A stretch of DNA of 64,000 nt from JBFAPK01 sp040676675 (GTDB lineage Bacteria; Actinomycetota; Actinomycetes; Mycobacteriales; Micromonosporaceae), in contig NZ_JBFAPK010000016.1 in NCBI RefSeq assembly GCF_040676675.1, positions 62,001 to 126,000 on the forward strand. The letters run 5' to 3'. The position numbers and the translations under genes were made by a program. Positions 25,552-34,183 of the stretch are shown piece by piece (position 1 is the stretch's first letter; every line of letters begins with the position of its first letter). A model generated the notes under the pieces. The model had not been told where the DNA came from and did not search any database. It saw nothing but the letters and a program-made list of their open reading frames with translations.

Positions 25552-26702
25552 CCGGCGAGGCGGGCGGGTCGGCGGGGGCGAGCCTGGAGCGGTGGCGGCT
25601 GGTGCTCGGCGAGCCCGGCCAGGCCTGCCTGAACGGCCAGTCGCTCGGCGAGATCGCCCTCGGCCGGGACGCCGCGCTGGACTGGCTCTACGGCCGCGAC
25701 GGCGAACTGGCCCGGCGCGGGATCCGCCGGGGCGGCACCCGCGACGGCGGTAGCGGCCCCTCGGTGCTCACCACGGTGGAGTGGCTCGACCAGGTCGTCC
25801 GCCTCTTTCCGAAGGAGACGATCGAGCGGCTCGAACGCGACGCGGTCGAGCGGTACCAGATCGACGACCTGGTCACGGACCCCGACGTGCTGGCCCGGGT
25901 CGAGCCGAACGCGACGCTGCTCAAGGCGGTACTGCGCACGAAACACCTGATGAACCCGGAGGTCCTGCGGCTGGCGCGGCGCATCGTGGCGGCCGTCGTA
26001 CGGCAGTTGACCGAGCGCCTCGCCACCGAGGTCCGGCACGCGTTCTCGGGCACCCGGGCGCGCCGCCCCAGCCGGTTCCGCCAGGCCCGCGACTTCGACG
26101 TGCACCGCACGATCCGGGCCAACCTCTCCCACTACCAGCCGGAACACCGGCGGCTGCTGATCGAGACACCGTACTTCCGCTCGCGTACCCGGCGGCACCT
26201 GGACCGCTGGCAGGTGATCCTGCTGGTCGACCAGTCCGGCTCGATGGTCGGTTCGGTGATCCACGCCGCCGTCACCGCGGCCTGCCTGTGGGGGCTGCCC
26301 GGCGTCCGTACCCACCTGGTCGCCTTCGACAGCGACGTCGTCGACCTCACCGCCGACGTGGACGATCCGGTCGAGTTGCTGCTGCGGGTGCAGCTCGGCG
26401 GCGGCACCGACATCGCCCGCGCGCTCGGGTACGCCGCCCAGCTGGTCGAGCACCCGCGCCGCACCATCGTGGCGCTGATCAGCGACTTCTACGAGGGTGG
26501 CGACGCCAACCAGCTCGTGCACACCGCGCGGCAGCTCGTCGGCCAGGGCAGCCACGTGCTCGGGCTCGCCGCGCTGGACGAGGAGGCCAACCCCGACTTC
26601 GACCGCGCGCTGGCCCAGCGGCTCGCCGACGTCGGGGTGCACGTCGGCGCCATGACCCCCGGCGAACTCGCCGGCTTCGTCGCCGAGCGGGTGGGCCGGT
26701 GA
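25548..26702 (+). CDS. VWA domain protein (YehP-like), MoxR partner
   Basis: 384 residues from ATG 25548 (ATGA overlap). The N-terminal 220 residues are helical and contain RDFDVHRTIRANLSHYQPEH and TPYFRSRTRRHLDRW, which precede the VWA domain in this family. The VWA domain starts QVILLVDQSGSM with the MIDAS DxSxS residues D228, S230 and S232. The later MIDAS positions are the threonine in GGGTDIARAL and the aspartate in ISDFYEGG. VWA/MIDAS proteins bind a partner through a divalent metal ion; the neighbouring MoxR ATPase is the expected partner. No signal or membrane segment is present. Confidence 0.88.
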   Translation: MTGEAGGSAGASLERWRLVLGEPGQACLNGQSLGEIALGRDAALDWLYGRDGELARRGIRRGGTRDGGSGPSVLTTVEWLDQVVRLFPKETIERLERDAVERYQIDDLVTDPDVLARVEPNATLLKAVLRTKHLMNPEVLRLARRIVAAVVRQLTERLATEVRHAFSGTRARRPSRFRQARDFDVHRTIRANLSHYQPEHRRLLIETPYFRSRTRRHLDRWQVILLVDQSGSMVGSVIHAAVTAACLWGLPGVRTHLVAFDSDVVDLTADVDDPVELLLRVQLGGGTDIARALGYAAQLVEHPRRTIVALISDFYEGGDANQLVHTARQLVGQGSHVLGLAALDEEANPDFDRALAQRLADVGVHVGAMTPGELAGFVAERVGR

Positions 26703-28996
26703 GCGTGCCGACGGAGGCTTCGCCGGTCCGGTCCGACCTGCTCGCGCTGACCCCGGAGGCGCTCGCCGCGCTGACCAACCGGGGACTGCTGCGCCGGGCC
26801 GGCAAGGCGCTCGACGGCGGCGAGGCGCCCCGGGTACGCGTCGAACCGGACGGCACCGTGCGCGCGGAGCACCCGGACGGCACCCGTACCGCGCTGCCCG
26901 CCCGGGGCGGACTCGACGCCGCCGCCTGTAGCTGCGCCGCCACCGGCCACTGCCGGCACGTGCTGATCCTCGTGCTGGCGTACCAGCGCGGGGCCGGCGA
27001 GACGACGAGCCCACCGGAGCCGCCGGTCGGTCCGGCGCAGGCGCCGGTCACGCCGTCCACGCCGGCACCGCCCGACGGAGATCCGGTGTCCGAACCGGAC
27101 CTGATTTCGGAACCGCGCTCCGGGTCCGGGCCGCGCTCCGGGTCCGGGCCGCGCTCCGGGTCCGAACCGCACTCCGAGTCCGGGCTGCACGGCGGGTCCG
27201 GGCCGCGCGTTGAGCCCGAGGCGACGCCGACCGAACCCCGGGCGGCCACGTCCGAGGCCGGGCCCGCCGGAACCGGTCCGGCCAAGGCCGAGCCGGTCGA
27301 CTGGTCACCGGGGCGGTTCGGCGACGACGAACTCGCGGAGTTCGTCGGGGCGTCGACGCTCGCCGCCGCGCGGCGGGCGTACCGGCGCGGCTACAGCGCC
27401 CGGGTGCGGCGGCCGAGCGCGGCGGATCCGGCGCCGAGGGTGGAGCTTCCCGCCGGTACGGTGCGCTTCCTCGTGCCGGGGCAGCTCGGCTACGCGCACA
27501 CGGACGCGGCCCACGGCGCCCACCAACAGGCGATAGCGCTGGCGGTGTGGGCGTTCCGGGTCGCCGACGAGCGGGCGCCCCAGGCGAGCGACCTCCAGGT
27601 CCAGGTCGGCGGGGAACAGAGCGGCGGAGGCAGCGCCACCGGGGTCGAGCCGGCCCTGGCGCTCGCGGCCGAGGTGCTGCTCGACGGTGCCGTCAACACC
27701 GGCGCCGGGCAGGCCGCCGCGTTCGCGGCCGTCCGCCGGGACCTGGACGCGGCGAACCTGCGCTGGCCGCTGCTGGCGCTCGACGAGATCGCCGACGCGC
27801 TCGCCGGATACCGTGACCGCGCCGCCGACTACCGCCCCGAGCGGCTCGCCGAACTCCTCGCCGAGCTGCACGCCCGGCATCGGGCGGTACGCAACGGCGG
27901 CGCCAGCCCGCGGTCGCGGGTGCTCGGCACCGAGGAGGCGGCCGAGACACCGCTGCGGCGGGCCCGGCTGGTCGGCCTCGGCTGCCGGATCGGGTCGAAC
28001 GGGGGAGAGTGGACCGCCGACGTCTTCCTCGCCCACGTCGACACCGCCACGGTCCTGGTGCTGCGCCAGCGGTGGCCGGCCCCGCCCGAGAACGCACAGA
28101 CCGGGACCGCACCGACCCGCGCCCCGACGGGGACCGGCCCGACCGGTCCCGAGCTGGGCGCGCGGCGGCTGGCCGGGGTGCCGCTGGCGCGGCTGGCGGC
28201 CGGCAACGTGGTCACCGAGTCGGCGGTGCGTACCGCCAGCCGCCGCATCCGCCTCGCGTCGCACCGGGTCGCGCGGACCACCGTCACCCCGTCGACCGGG
28301 GACTGGGAGACGCTCCCGGACGAGTTGGTCGTACGCGACCTGGCGCAGTACGCCCGGGAGCTGGACGCCCTGCCGCCGCGGCTGGTCCGGCCCCGCGTCG
28401 ACGCCGAGTCGGTACGGGTGGTCCAGCTCGGCGCGGTGCGTTCGCTCCGGTACGCCCCGGGCGACCAGCGCCTCGACGCGGAGGTCAGCGACCGGCTCGG
28501 CGGTACGGCCACGATCTCCGCCGTGCACCGGGGCGCCTGCCCGGGCGCGCTGGACAGCCTCGCCGCCGCGCTCGATCCGGCGGCGGGGCCGCGGCTGGTC
28601 AGCGGGGCGCTGCACCGTACCCGGGGCGGGGTGGTCATCACCCCGGTCGCCGTGGTGACGGATGCCGGCCCGGTGGTGCCGGACCTGGCGCCCGGCGACG
28701 GCGGCACGGCGCTGGCCGCCGGGGAGGCCGAGGCCCCTGACCCGGTGGTGGCGGCGCTGGACGCCGGGCTCGCCCTGCTCGCCGAGGTCGCCCACCGGGG
28801 GCTGCGGCGGCTGCCCCCGACGGTTCCCCGGCGGCTGCGCGCCGCCGGCCGTGACCTGGGCACCGCGGGTCTGGGCCGCTGCGGCGCGGCGCTGGCGGAC
28901 CTCGCCGCCGCGCTCGGTCCGGACCCCGGTGAGGCGGCGGTGCGCTCCTGGGTCGACGCCCAGATCCGGCTGCTGGTCACCGCCGAACGTCGCTGA
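26699..28996 (+). CDS. SWIM zinc-finger protein (YehQ-like)
   Basis: 765 residues from GTG 26699 (GTGA overlap). The SWIM motif C-x-C-x5-C-x-H is residues 77-87 (CSCAATGHCRH). SWIM fingers bind DNA or protein. A Ser/Gly/Pro-rich linker follows (about 100-200), partly built of five 6-residue repeats. The long C-terminal part (SPGRFGDDELAEFVGASTLA to the end) matches the region of YehQ-type proteins that follows the finger, containing RRAYRRGYSARVRRP and VRFLVPGQLGYAHTD. It is the last gene of the five-gene operon; about 160 bases separate it from the next gene. Confidence 0.8.
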   Translation: MSVPTEASPVRSDLLALTPEALAALTNRGLLRRAGKALDGGEAPRVRVEPDGTVRAEHPDGTRTALPARGGLDAAACSCAATGHCRHVLILVLAYQRGAGETTSPPEPPVGPAQAPVTPSTPAPPDGDPVSEPDLISEPRSGSGPRSGSGPRSGSEPHSESGLHGGSGPRVEPEATPTEPRAATSEAGPAGTGPAKAEPVDWSPGRFGDDELAEFVGASTLAAARRAYRRGYSARVRRPSAADPAPRVELPAGTVRFLVPGQLGYAHTDAAHGAHQQAIALAVWAFRVADERAPQASDLQVQVGGEQSGGGSATGVEPALALAAEVLLDGAVNTGAGQAAAFAAVRRDLDAANLRWPLLALDEIADALAGYRDRAADYRPERLAELLAELHARHRAVRNGGASPRSRVLGTEEAAETPLRRARLVGLGCRIGSNGGEWTADVFLAHVDTATVLVLRQRWPAPPENAQTGTAPTRAPTGTGPTGPELGARRLAGVPLARLAAGNVVTESAVRTASRRIRLASHRVARTTVTPSTGDWETLPDELVVRDLAQYARELDALPPRLVRPRVDAESVRVVQLGAVRSLRYAPGDQRLDAEVSDRLGGTATISAVHRGACPGALDSLAAALDPAAGPRLVSGALHRTRGGVVITPVAVVTDAGPVVPDLAPGDGGTALAAGEAEAPDPVVAALDAGLALLAEVAHRGLRRLPPTVPRRLRAAGRDLGTAGLGRCGAALADLAAALGPDPGEAAVRSWVDAQIRLLVTAERR
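27113..27202. repeat. five 18-bp tandem repeats in the SWIM gene
   Basis: CCGCGCTCCGGGTCCGGG recurs at 27113, 27131, 27149, 27167 and 27185 with increasing divergence, encoding PRSGSG-like hexapeptides in a disordered linker. In frame, so copy number can vary safely. Confidence 0.85.
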
Positions 28997-29155
28997 CCAG
29001 CGTGGGGGAGGACCCGCCCGCCACGCACCCACGGTCCGGCTCGTTGGGAAAGGTGAGCGCGGATAGCGGTTCGCCGTGCCCGAGTGGTTCGCGTCCGGAC
29101 CGCGGCGGGCGGTGATTTGCTGCCGCCGCGCCGGTGTCCGGAAGGGGGATGTCCG

Positions 29156-29980
29156 ATGGCGAACGAGCGACGACTGGCGGTCGACCCGCCACCCCGCAGC
29201 GCGGCCCTGGTGCCCGGGCCCCGCCTGCTCGGCCGGGTCTACGCGCCGGACCCGCGGGACTGGACCCTGCCCCAGCTCATGGAGATCGCCGAGCCGCCCG
29301 AGTCGATCCGGCAGCGGACGATCGAGCAGGTGATGCGGGAGACGACGTACTTCTCGGACTGGCGGGCGTACCTGGTCTTCTGGCGGTGGCTGAGCCGGCA
29401 GCGGGAGCCGGAACCGCGACCGGTCGACGCGGCGCCCGCCTGGGAGTTGAAGATCCAGCTCGACCAGGGGGAAACCGGACACTGTGTCGGGTTCGGCTGG
29501 GCCGGCTGGGTGGACGCGAGCCCGGTCGAGGGCTCCTACCAGAACGCGGACGGCCACGCGCTCTACTACGAGTGCAAGGTCATCGACGGCGAGCCGCTCG
29601 CCGAGAACGGTTCGACCGTACGCTCCGGGGCGCTGGCGGTACGGGCCCGGGGCCGGCTCGCCGCGTTCGCGTTCGCCCGTACCACCGACGAGATCGACGA
29701 GTGGATCAACACGCAGGGCTCGGTCGTGGTCGGTACCACCTGGACCTCCGACATGTTCAACCCGGACGCGGACGGGTACGTCCGACCGACCGGCTCGGCG
29801 GCCGGCGGGCACTGCTACCTCATGCTGGACCGACTCGACGCCGAGGACGCATACCTCTTCCAGAACTCCTGGGGCGACGACTGGGGGCTCGGCGGCCGGT
29901 TCAAGATGCGGCGCGGCGACTTCGACGGGCTGCTACAGGACCAGGGTGAGGCCTGCTGCGCCGCCGAACTGCCGCACTAG
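29156..29980 (+). CDS. papain-like (C1 family) cysteine peptidase without signal peptide
   Basis: 274 residues; ATG 29156 follows GAAGGGGG. The papain triad is readable: oxyanion glutamine Q104 and nucleophile C110 in QGETGHCVGFGWAGW, H219 in AGGHCYLMLDR, and N237 in LFQNSWGDDWG. The first ~95 residues (PGPRLLGRVYAPDPRDWTLP and a helical part, TIEQVMRETTYFSDWRAYLV) may be a short propeptide-like region. No Sec/Tat signal or lipobox is seen, so the enzyme appears cytosolic, unusual for C1 peptidases. About 130 bases downstream is a gene for a chagasin-like inhibitor of exactly this peptidase class, suggesting a matched pair. Confidence 0.85.
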   Translation: MANERRLAVDPPPRSAALVPGPRLLGRVYAPDPRDWTLPQLMEIAEPPESIRQRTIEQVMRETTYFSDWRAYLVFWRWLSRQREPEPRPVDAAPAWELKIQLDQGETGHCVGFGWAGWVDASPVEGSYQNADGHALYYECKVIDGEPLAENGSTVRSGALAVRARGRLAAFAFARTTDEIDEWINTQGSVVVGTTWTSDMFNPDADGYVRPTGSAAGGHCYLMLDRLDAEDAYLFQNSWGDDWGLGGRFKMRRGDFDGLLQDQGEACCAAELPH

Positions 29981-30018
29981 CGCCCGTTCACGCGAGAGCC
30001 GCACGAGCCGCGAGCCGT

Positions 30019-30063
30019 GACACCCGCGACACCCGCGACACCCGCGACACCCGCGACAGCCGC
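30019..30063. repeat. 9-bp tandem repeats upstream of the inhibitor gene
   Basis: GACACCCGC is repeated four times exactly (30019-30054), then once with one change (GACAGCCGC). If translation began at GTG 30017 it would encode repeated T-P-A triplets; otherwise it is untranslated leader. Confidence 0.85.
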
Positions 30064-30071
30064 GTCGGCGG

Positions 30072-30106
30072 GGCCAGGAGAGACAGGCGCGGCCAGGAGA
30101 GACAGG
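30072..30106 (+). repeat. duplicated 16-bp leader segment containing a Shine-Dalgarno
   Basis: GGCCAGGAGAGACAGG occurs at 30072 and again at 30091. Each copy includes AGGAGA. The second copy lies before ATG 30113, so the ribosome-binding site has been duplicated. Confidence 0.75.
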
Positions 30107-30112
30107 GATGTG

Positions 30113-30445
30113 ATGGCGGAGATCAGTCTCGGTCAGCAGGACGCGGGCGGGACACGTTCCGCCCGCCCCGGCGACCTCGTTCGTATCCACCTCGAAGAGA
30201 CGCCGGCCTCGGGATTCCGCTGGCAGGTCGAGGAGTTCGACCAGAACGTGCTCGAACCTGCCGGTGACCGGTTCCTGCCGCCGCCGGGCGTGGAGCGCGG
30301 CGGACGGGGCCGGCGGGAGCTGCGCTTCAGCGTCGTCGGCGCCGGGCGCGGCCGGGTCCGGCTGACGCTGCGCCGCCCGTGGCAGGGCGTCGAGGCGGCC
30401 GCGCGCCGGTACGAGACGACGATCGAGGCCGCACCGGGGAGCTGA
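30113..30445 (+). CDS. chagasin-like (I42 family) cysteine peptidase inhibitor
   Basis: 110 residues from ATG 30113; an in-frame GTG at 30017 would add a low-complexity T-P-A leader. Inhibitory loops of the chagasin fold are recognisable: ETPASGFRWQV (residues 29-39, the NPTTG[YF]-x-W loop), GGRGRRELRF (63-72) and LRRPWQG (86-92, the RPW loop). Chagasin-type proteins block papain-family peptidases by inserting these three loops in the active site. The papain-like enzyme encoded just upstream is the obvious target. There is no signal peptide, which matches the leaderless peptidase. A terminator hairpin follows immediately. Confidence 0.82.
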   Translation: MAEISLGQQDAGGTRSARPGDLVRIHLEETPASGFRWQVEEFDQNVLEPAGDRFLPPPGVERGGRGRRELRFSVVGAGRGRVRLTLRRPWQGVEAAARRYETTIEAAPGS

Positions 30446-30447
30446 TC

Positions 30448-30465
30448 GGCCGGCCGCCGCCGGCC
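30448..30465. terminator. terminator hairpin after the inhibitor gene
   Basis: A perfect 7-bp stem, GGCCGGC-CGCC-GCCGGCC, starts two bases after the stop codon. It separates the peptidase/inhibitor pair from the following four-gene unit. Confidence 0.6.
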
Positions 30466-30929
30466 CGCCCGTCGACGTCACTCTAACGGGTGAATCCGCT
30501 GGTAGCGGTATGTCCGCTCTGTCCACAGTGCTGCGTGGGTCCGGTGTGGGAACGCTTGCCCGCATCCGTTCCCGCAGCCGCGCGCGAAGGCTGTCGAGAA
30601 AACGACAGAGTCGGTGACAGCCCGATCGCCGCTGGGATATCTCTTCTGCAACCGACGACCGACCGGTGACCCGCCGCGCCGAAGCGGCTGCCCACCGTCG
30701 CTCTCGACCGCGCGCCACCGCCGATCGACACCCCGCACCTCTCCGCCTCGGCCCCGCACCTTCCCGCCTCGGCCCGCTCCACCGTTTGCCGCGCTCCGCC
30801 CGCCGTCCGGCACACCGTCCGGCCGGAGCCCCACCCTGCCCGCATCCGGTCGCGGCCGACGACGCCCCGCCCCCGCCGTACGCCGTGGGCCCGGCCGGCG
30901 GGCCGCGCACCGACCCCTACGGAGGCATC
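30466..30929 (+). promoter_or_regulatory. 464-bp leader/promoter region of the PLC-giant protein operon
   Basis: No convincing gene. It contains a perfect inverted repeat CTGTCG-AGAAAA-CGACAG (30591-30608). Just downstream is a weak promoter-like pair, GTGACA (30614-30619) and TATCTC (30638-30643), 18 bases apart. The rest is high-GC without start-codon/Shine-Dalgarno support; open frames running through it lack homology cues. The dyad could be an operator. Confidence 0.35.
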
Positions 30930-33206
30930 GTGCCCGGATTGTACGCACACATGGACGTGGCCCGGCGGGCGTTGTCGGCCCTGGCCACCAACCCGGGCGC
31001 GGCGGCGCTCTTCGCCGCCGACGGACCCTCCGCCGCCGAGCTGGAACAGATCGCCCGCGACCACCCCGCCTACACCGCCCTCGGCGCGCTCGGGCCCGAC
31101 ATGTTCTTCCTGCTGCCCGACTTCAAGCCACCGCTCGGTACCGGGCTCTGGGGCGCGGCCAACTTCCTCAAGGACTTCGTCGAGGGCTGGGACGAGAACT
31201 TCCTGGAGCCCTGGGAGAACACCCTCGAACCGATCGCCATGAACAACGCCGACACCCTCGGCGCGCTCACCGGCGGCGTCCTGGACCAGCTCGGCGCCAT
31301 CGCCGAACAGGGGATCGCGTTCCTGATCGCCTTCGTCGAGGTCGCCCTCGTCCGGCAGTACGACATCTTCGGCCTGCTCGGCAGCGGCGTGCCCGAGGGG
31401 TACGACGAGCAGACGTTCTTCTGGAGCGACATGTTCCACTACCGGAAGACGTTCGAGTTCGGGCGGCACCTGTTCACCAAGGCGCAGGCCAGCGGGAACG
31501 ACGCCCACCTCGCCTTCGCGCTCGGCTGGATGAGCCACCTCGCCACCGACGTGACCGGCCACGCCTTCACCAACGAGAAGTGCGGCGGGCCGTACCGGCT
31601 GCACTGGCAGCGCCACAAGCTGGTCGAGAACCACATGGACGCGCGGGTGGTCGACGCCGAGCGCGGCGGTGAGCCGATCTACAACATGCTGAACAACTCG
31701 GCGCTGCACCTCTGGATCGCGTTCAATCCGGACGGGACGTCCCGGCACGACTTCTTCGACAGCCAGCCCGGCCCGACCCACGCCACCGGCGACACCACCC
31801 TGGACCTGCTCGACCGGGAGAAGGCGTGGGACGTCGACTCGGATCTGCCCGCCGGTCTCGCGCAGTTCATCGCCGGGGCCGCCCGGGAGTTCTTCGCCGA
31901 CCCGGGGCTCGACACGGGCCCGAACGGCGCCACCGCGTCCCACCCGACGATCATCGCCGATCTGGACCCCGGCCCCAACGGCTTCTCCGAGGACGGCTAC
32001 GCGGATCCCGAGGCGGTCACCACCACCTACTGGTGGCTGTTCAAGTACCTGAAGTGGACCACCACCGACTACTACTCGATGCGGTACCCGGAGTTCGAGG
32101 TCATCACCGTTCCGCCGTTCCCGTCGCCGCCCGGCTCCGGCACGCCGAACGACGGCCCGGGCGGCGACGACGCCGACACCTGGGACAGCGCCCTGGACAT
32201 CCTGCTGGCGATCCTCGCCTGGCTGCTCTATCTCGCGCAGGTACTGGCGTGGGCCGCCACCGCGCTGGTCGGCATCGTCACGACGCTGGCCACCGCGCCG
32301 ATCCGCTACCTGGTGTACGAGCTGCTGGAGGTGCCGCTCTACAACGCCTGGGCCGCGCTGCACTGGTACCTGGCGTACACCGGGCTGGCGCTGCCGATGA
32401 GGTCCGAGACCAGCCGGGGGCTGATGACCCTCGGGGTGACGCCGGCGGACGCCTGGGGCACGCTGCAGTCGGCCCTGAACGACCTGAGCGGCGGCCTGAT
32501 CGTGCCGCCCGAGGGTCCGGCCTCCGAGCCGTCCGGGGCCGAGCGCAGCCTGCGCGCGCCGCGCGAGGCGGTGGTCGACAAGGAGGACGCGGTGCTGGCG
32601 GCCGGCGGCATCCCGATCACCAATCCGTGCGCCGGCGGCCCGGCGCCGAGCGCCTTCGTCCGGCCCTGGCTCTTCCCGCTGCGCAACCTGGCGCAGCAGC
32701 CCGTCGACATCGAGCGGACCAGCACCCGGCTGAGCCCGTACCCGAGCCTGACCGACGCCACCGCGCTGATCGCCCCGCTCGCCGGTGATCCGGGCGCCCG
32801 GGCCGACTTCGAGCAGGCCGGCAGCGAGCAGGAGACCGTGCAGGCGCAGAACAACCACCTGCCGCTCCGCACCCTGGGCGGCCCGGTCGACTTCACCGGC
32901 TACGTGGTGGCCCGGCTCACCCGGGACGACCCCGGCACGATCCCCAACTTCAACCTCGACGCCGACCGGGGCTACGGCTATCTCTGCTGGGACTGGGTAC
33001 GGGACCCGTCCGCCGTCGCCGCGCCCGAGGCGTACCGGGACGACGCGCAGCCGGCCAACTCGGGCCACCAGTACTCGCCCCCGGCATCGGCCGGCTACGG
33101 CTGGTGCGACGACGACGTGATCAGCGGTACCGCGCCGCCGGTGCACGACCCGAACGCCAGCCCACCCGCCGTCCGCATCCGCTACATCGACCTGGAGGCC
33201 AAGTAG
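30930..33206 (+). CDS. zinc-dependent phospholipase C-like protein with membrane-associated C-terminal part
   Basis: 758 residues from GTG 30930, with GGAGG four bases upstream. The start VPGLYAHMDVARRAL and the GPDMFF motif (residues 55-60) open the zinc-dependent PLC fold. Candidate zinc ligands form the usual set: H6, D57, H170, H193, H203 and D207 (WMSHLATDVTGHAF), H225 and E233. The chain continues with a hydrophobic block (about 420-490: LDILLAILAWLLYLAQVLAW, then VGIVTTLATAPIRYL) that could lie in the membrane, and a C-terminal ~250-residue part I cannot assign. Family enzymes cut phospholipids to diacylglycerol. It is the first of four tandem genes. Confidence 0.75.
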   Translation: MPGLYAHMDVARRALSALATNPGAAALFAADGPSAAELEQIARDHPAYTALGALGPDMFFLLPDFKPPLGTGLWGAANFLKDFVEGWDENFLEPWENTLEPIAMNNADTLGALTGGVLDQLGAIAEQGIAFLIAFVEVALVRQYDIFGLLGSGVPEGYDEQTFFWSDMFHYRKTFEFGRHLFTKAQASGNDAHLAFALGWMSHLATDVTGHAFTNEKCGGPYRLHWQRHKLVENHMDARVVDAERGGEPIYNMLNNSALHLWIAFNPDGTSRHDFFDSQPGPTHATGDTTLDLLDREKAWDVDSDLPAGLAQFIAGAAREFFADPGLDTGPNGATASHPTIIADLDPGPNGFSEDGYADPEAVTTTYWWLFKYLKWTTTDYYSMRYPEFEVITVPPFPSPPGSGTPNDGPGGDDADTWDSALDILLAILAWLLYLAQVLAWAATALVGIVTTLATAPIRYLVYELLEVPLYNAWAALHWYLAYTGLALPMRSETSRGLMTLGVTPADAWGTLQSALNDLSGGLIVPPEGPASEPSGAERSLRAPREAVVDKEDAVLAAGGIPITNPCAGGPAPSAFVRPWLFPLRNLAQQPVDIERTSTRLSPYPSLTDATALIAPLAGDPGARADFEQAGSEQETVQAQNNHLPLRTLGGPVDFTGYVVARLTRDDPGTIPNFNLDADRGYGYLCWDWVRDPSAVAAPEAYRDDAQPANSGHQYSPPASAGYGWCDDDVISGTAPPVHDPNASPPAVRIRYIDLEAK

Positions 33207-33208
33207 CG

Positions 33209-34150
33209 ATGGTCGAGACCCCGCCCAGCCACCCGCTCTTCGATTCCGCCCCGGGCCGCAGCGGCGGGGTGACCACCGACCCCGCCGACCGGTTCGGCCT
33301 GCCGGCCGACGACCGGGAACGCGAACTGCTCGACACGCTCCGCGACCGGCTCGGCCCGCGGATGGAGCGGAACCGGATCGCCTTCCGCCCGGAGCTGCTG
33401 ATCCGCACCTACGTCGGCGACTTCGGCATCCGGCCGTACGGCGGCACCTTCTGGCACAGCCCGGACATCTGGGTCGCGCCCGGCGACCCGGCGAGCACGC
33501 CGGCCGTACCGGCGAACCCCGGCGGTTCGCCCGTGGTGGGTCAGCCGCACACGCTCTACGCCCACGTCTGGAACCTCGGCCTGGCGCCGCTGATCGGTGC
33601 CACCGTCGAGTTCCTGGTCTTCAACCCGTCCATCGCGTTCGCCGGCCAGGCGCCGCTGTTCCGGGCCACCGCCCGCGTCGACCTGGCGAGCCGGACCAGC
33701 GCGGCCGAGTGCCACAAGCTGGTCAAGTGCCCGGTCGCCTGGGTGCCGGCGCTGGTCAACGGCGGCCACGAGTGCCTGATCGTGCGGGCCAGCGGGGTCG
33801 GGGACCCGCTGGCGCCGGACCACCTGGAGCCCGCCGTGGACCGCAAGGTCGCCCAGCGCAACATCATGGTGCTGCCGTGGGGAGCGGACGTCGCGCCGCT
33901 GCTCGGACAGCTCGGCGGGACGCTGCCCAGGGGTGCCCGGCTGACCTTCTGGCTGGTCGGCGCCGGGGCGCAGCCGATCGTGGATCTCGTCGCGCCGGGC
34001 CGGCGGGCCACCCGGGCCGAGGACGTCCAGATCGGCGAGCCCGGCCGGGCCCCCGCGCCGGGTCGCGGCACGGCGACGGTCGTACACGTCCAGGGCCGGC
34101 GCGACGACGAGATCGTCGGCGGCTACACCCTCGTCTTCGTCGACAAGTAA
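33209..34150 (+). CDS. CARDB-like Ig-fold protein
   Basis: 313 residues; ATG 33209 is two bases after the PLC stop, with GGAGG 9 bases upstream. Residues about 105-220 read as a CARDB (bacterial Ig-like adhesion) domain: PHTLYAHVWNLGLAPLIGAT, VPALVNGGHECLIVRASG and the closing PAVDRKVAQRNIMVLPWG (usual pattern DNNVAQRN). The N-terminal part (ERELLDTLRDRLGPRMERNR) is helical, and the C-terminus (RATRAEDVQIGEPGRA to GGYTLVFVDK) is a second small beta-rich part. No secretion signal. It may be an assembly or scaffold partner of the flanking proteins. Confidence 0.6.
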   Translation: MVETPPSHPLFDSAPGRSGGVTTDPADRFGLPADDRERELLDTLRDRLGPRMERNRIAFRPELLIRTYVGDFGIRPYGGTFWHSPDIWVAPGDPASTPAVPANPGGSPVVGQPHTLYAHVWNLGLAPLIGATVEFLVFNPSIAFAGQAPLFRATARVDLASRTSAAECHKLVKCPVAWVPALVNGGHECLIVRASGVGDPLAPDHLEPAVDRKVAQRNIMVLPWGADVAPLLGQLGGTLPRGARLTFWLVGAGAQPIVDLVAPGRRATRAEDVQIGEPGRAPAPGRGTATVVHVQGRRDDEIVGGYTLVFVDK

Positions 34151-34183
34151 CCGCTGACCGGGTACCGATCCTCGGAGGGCACC

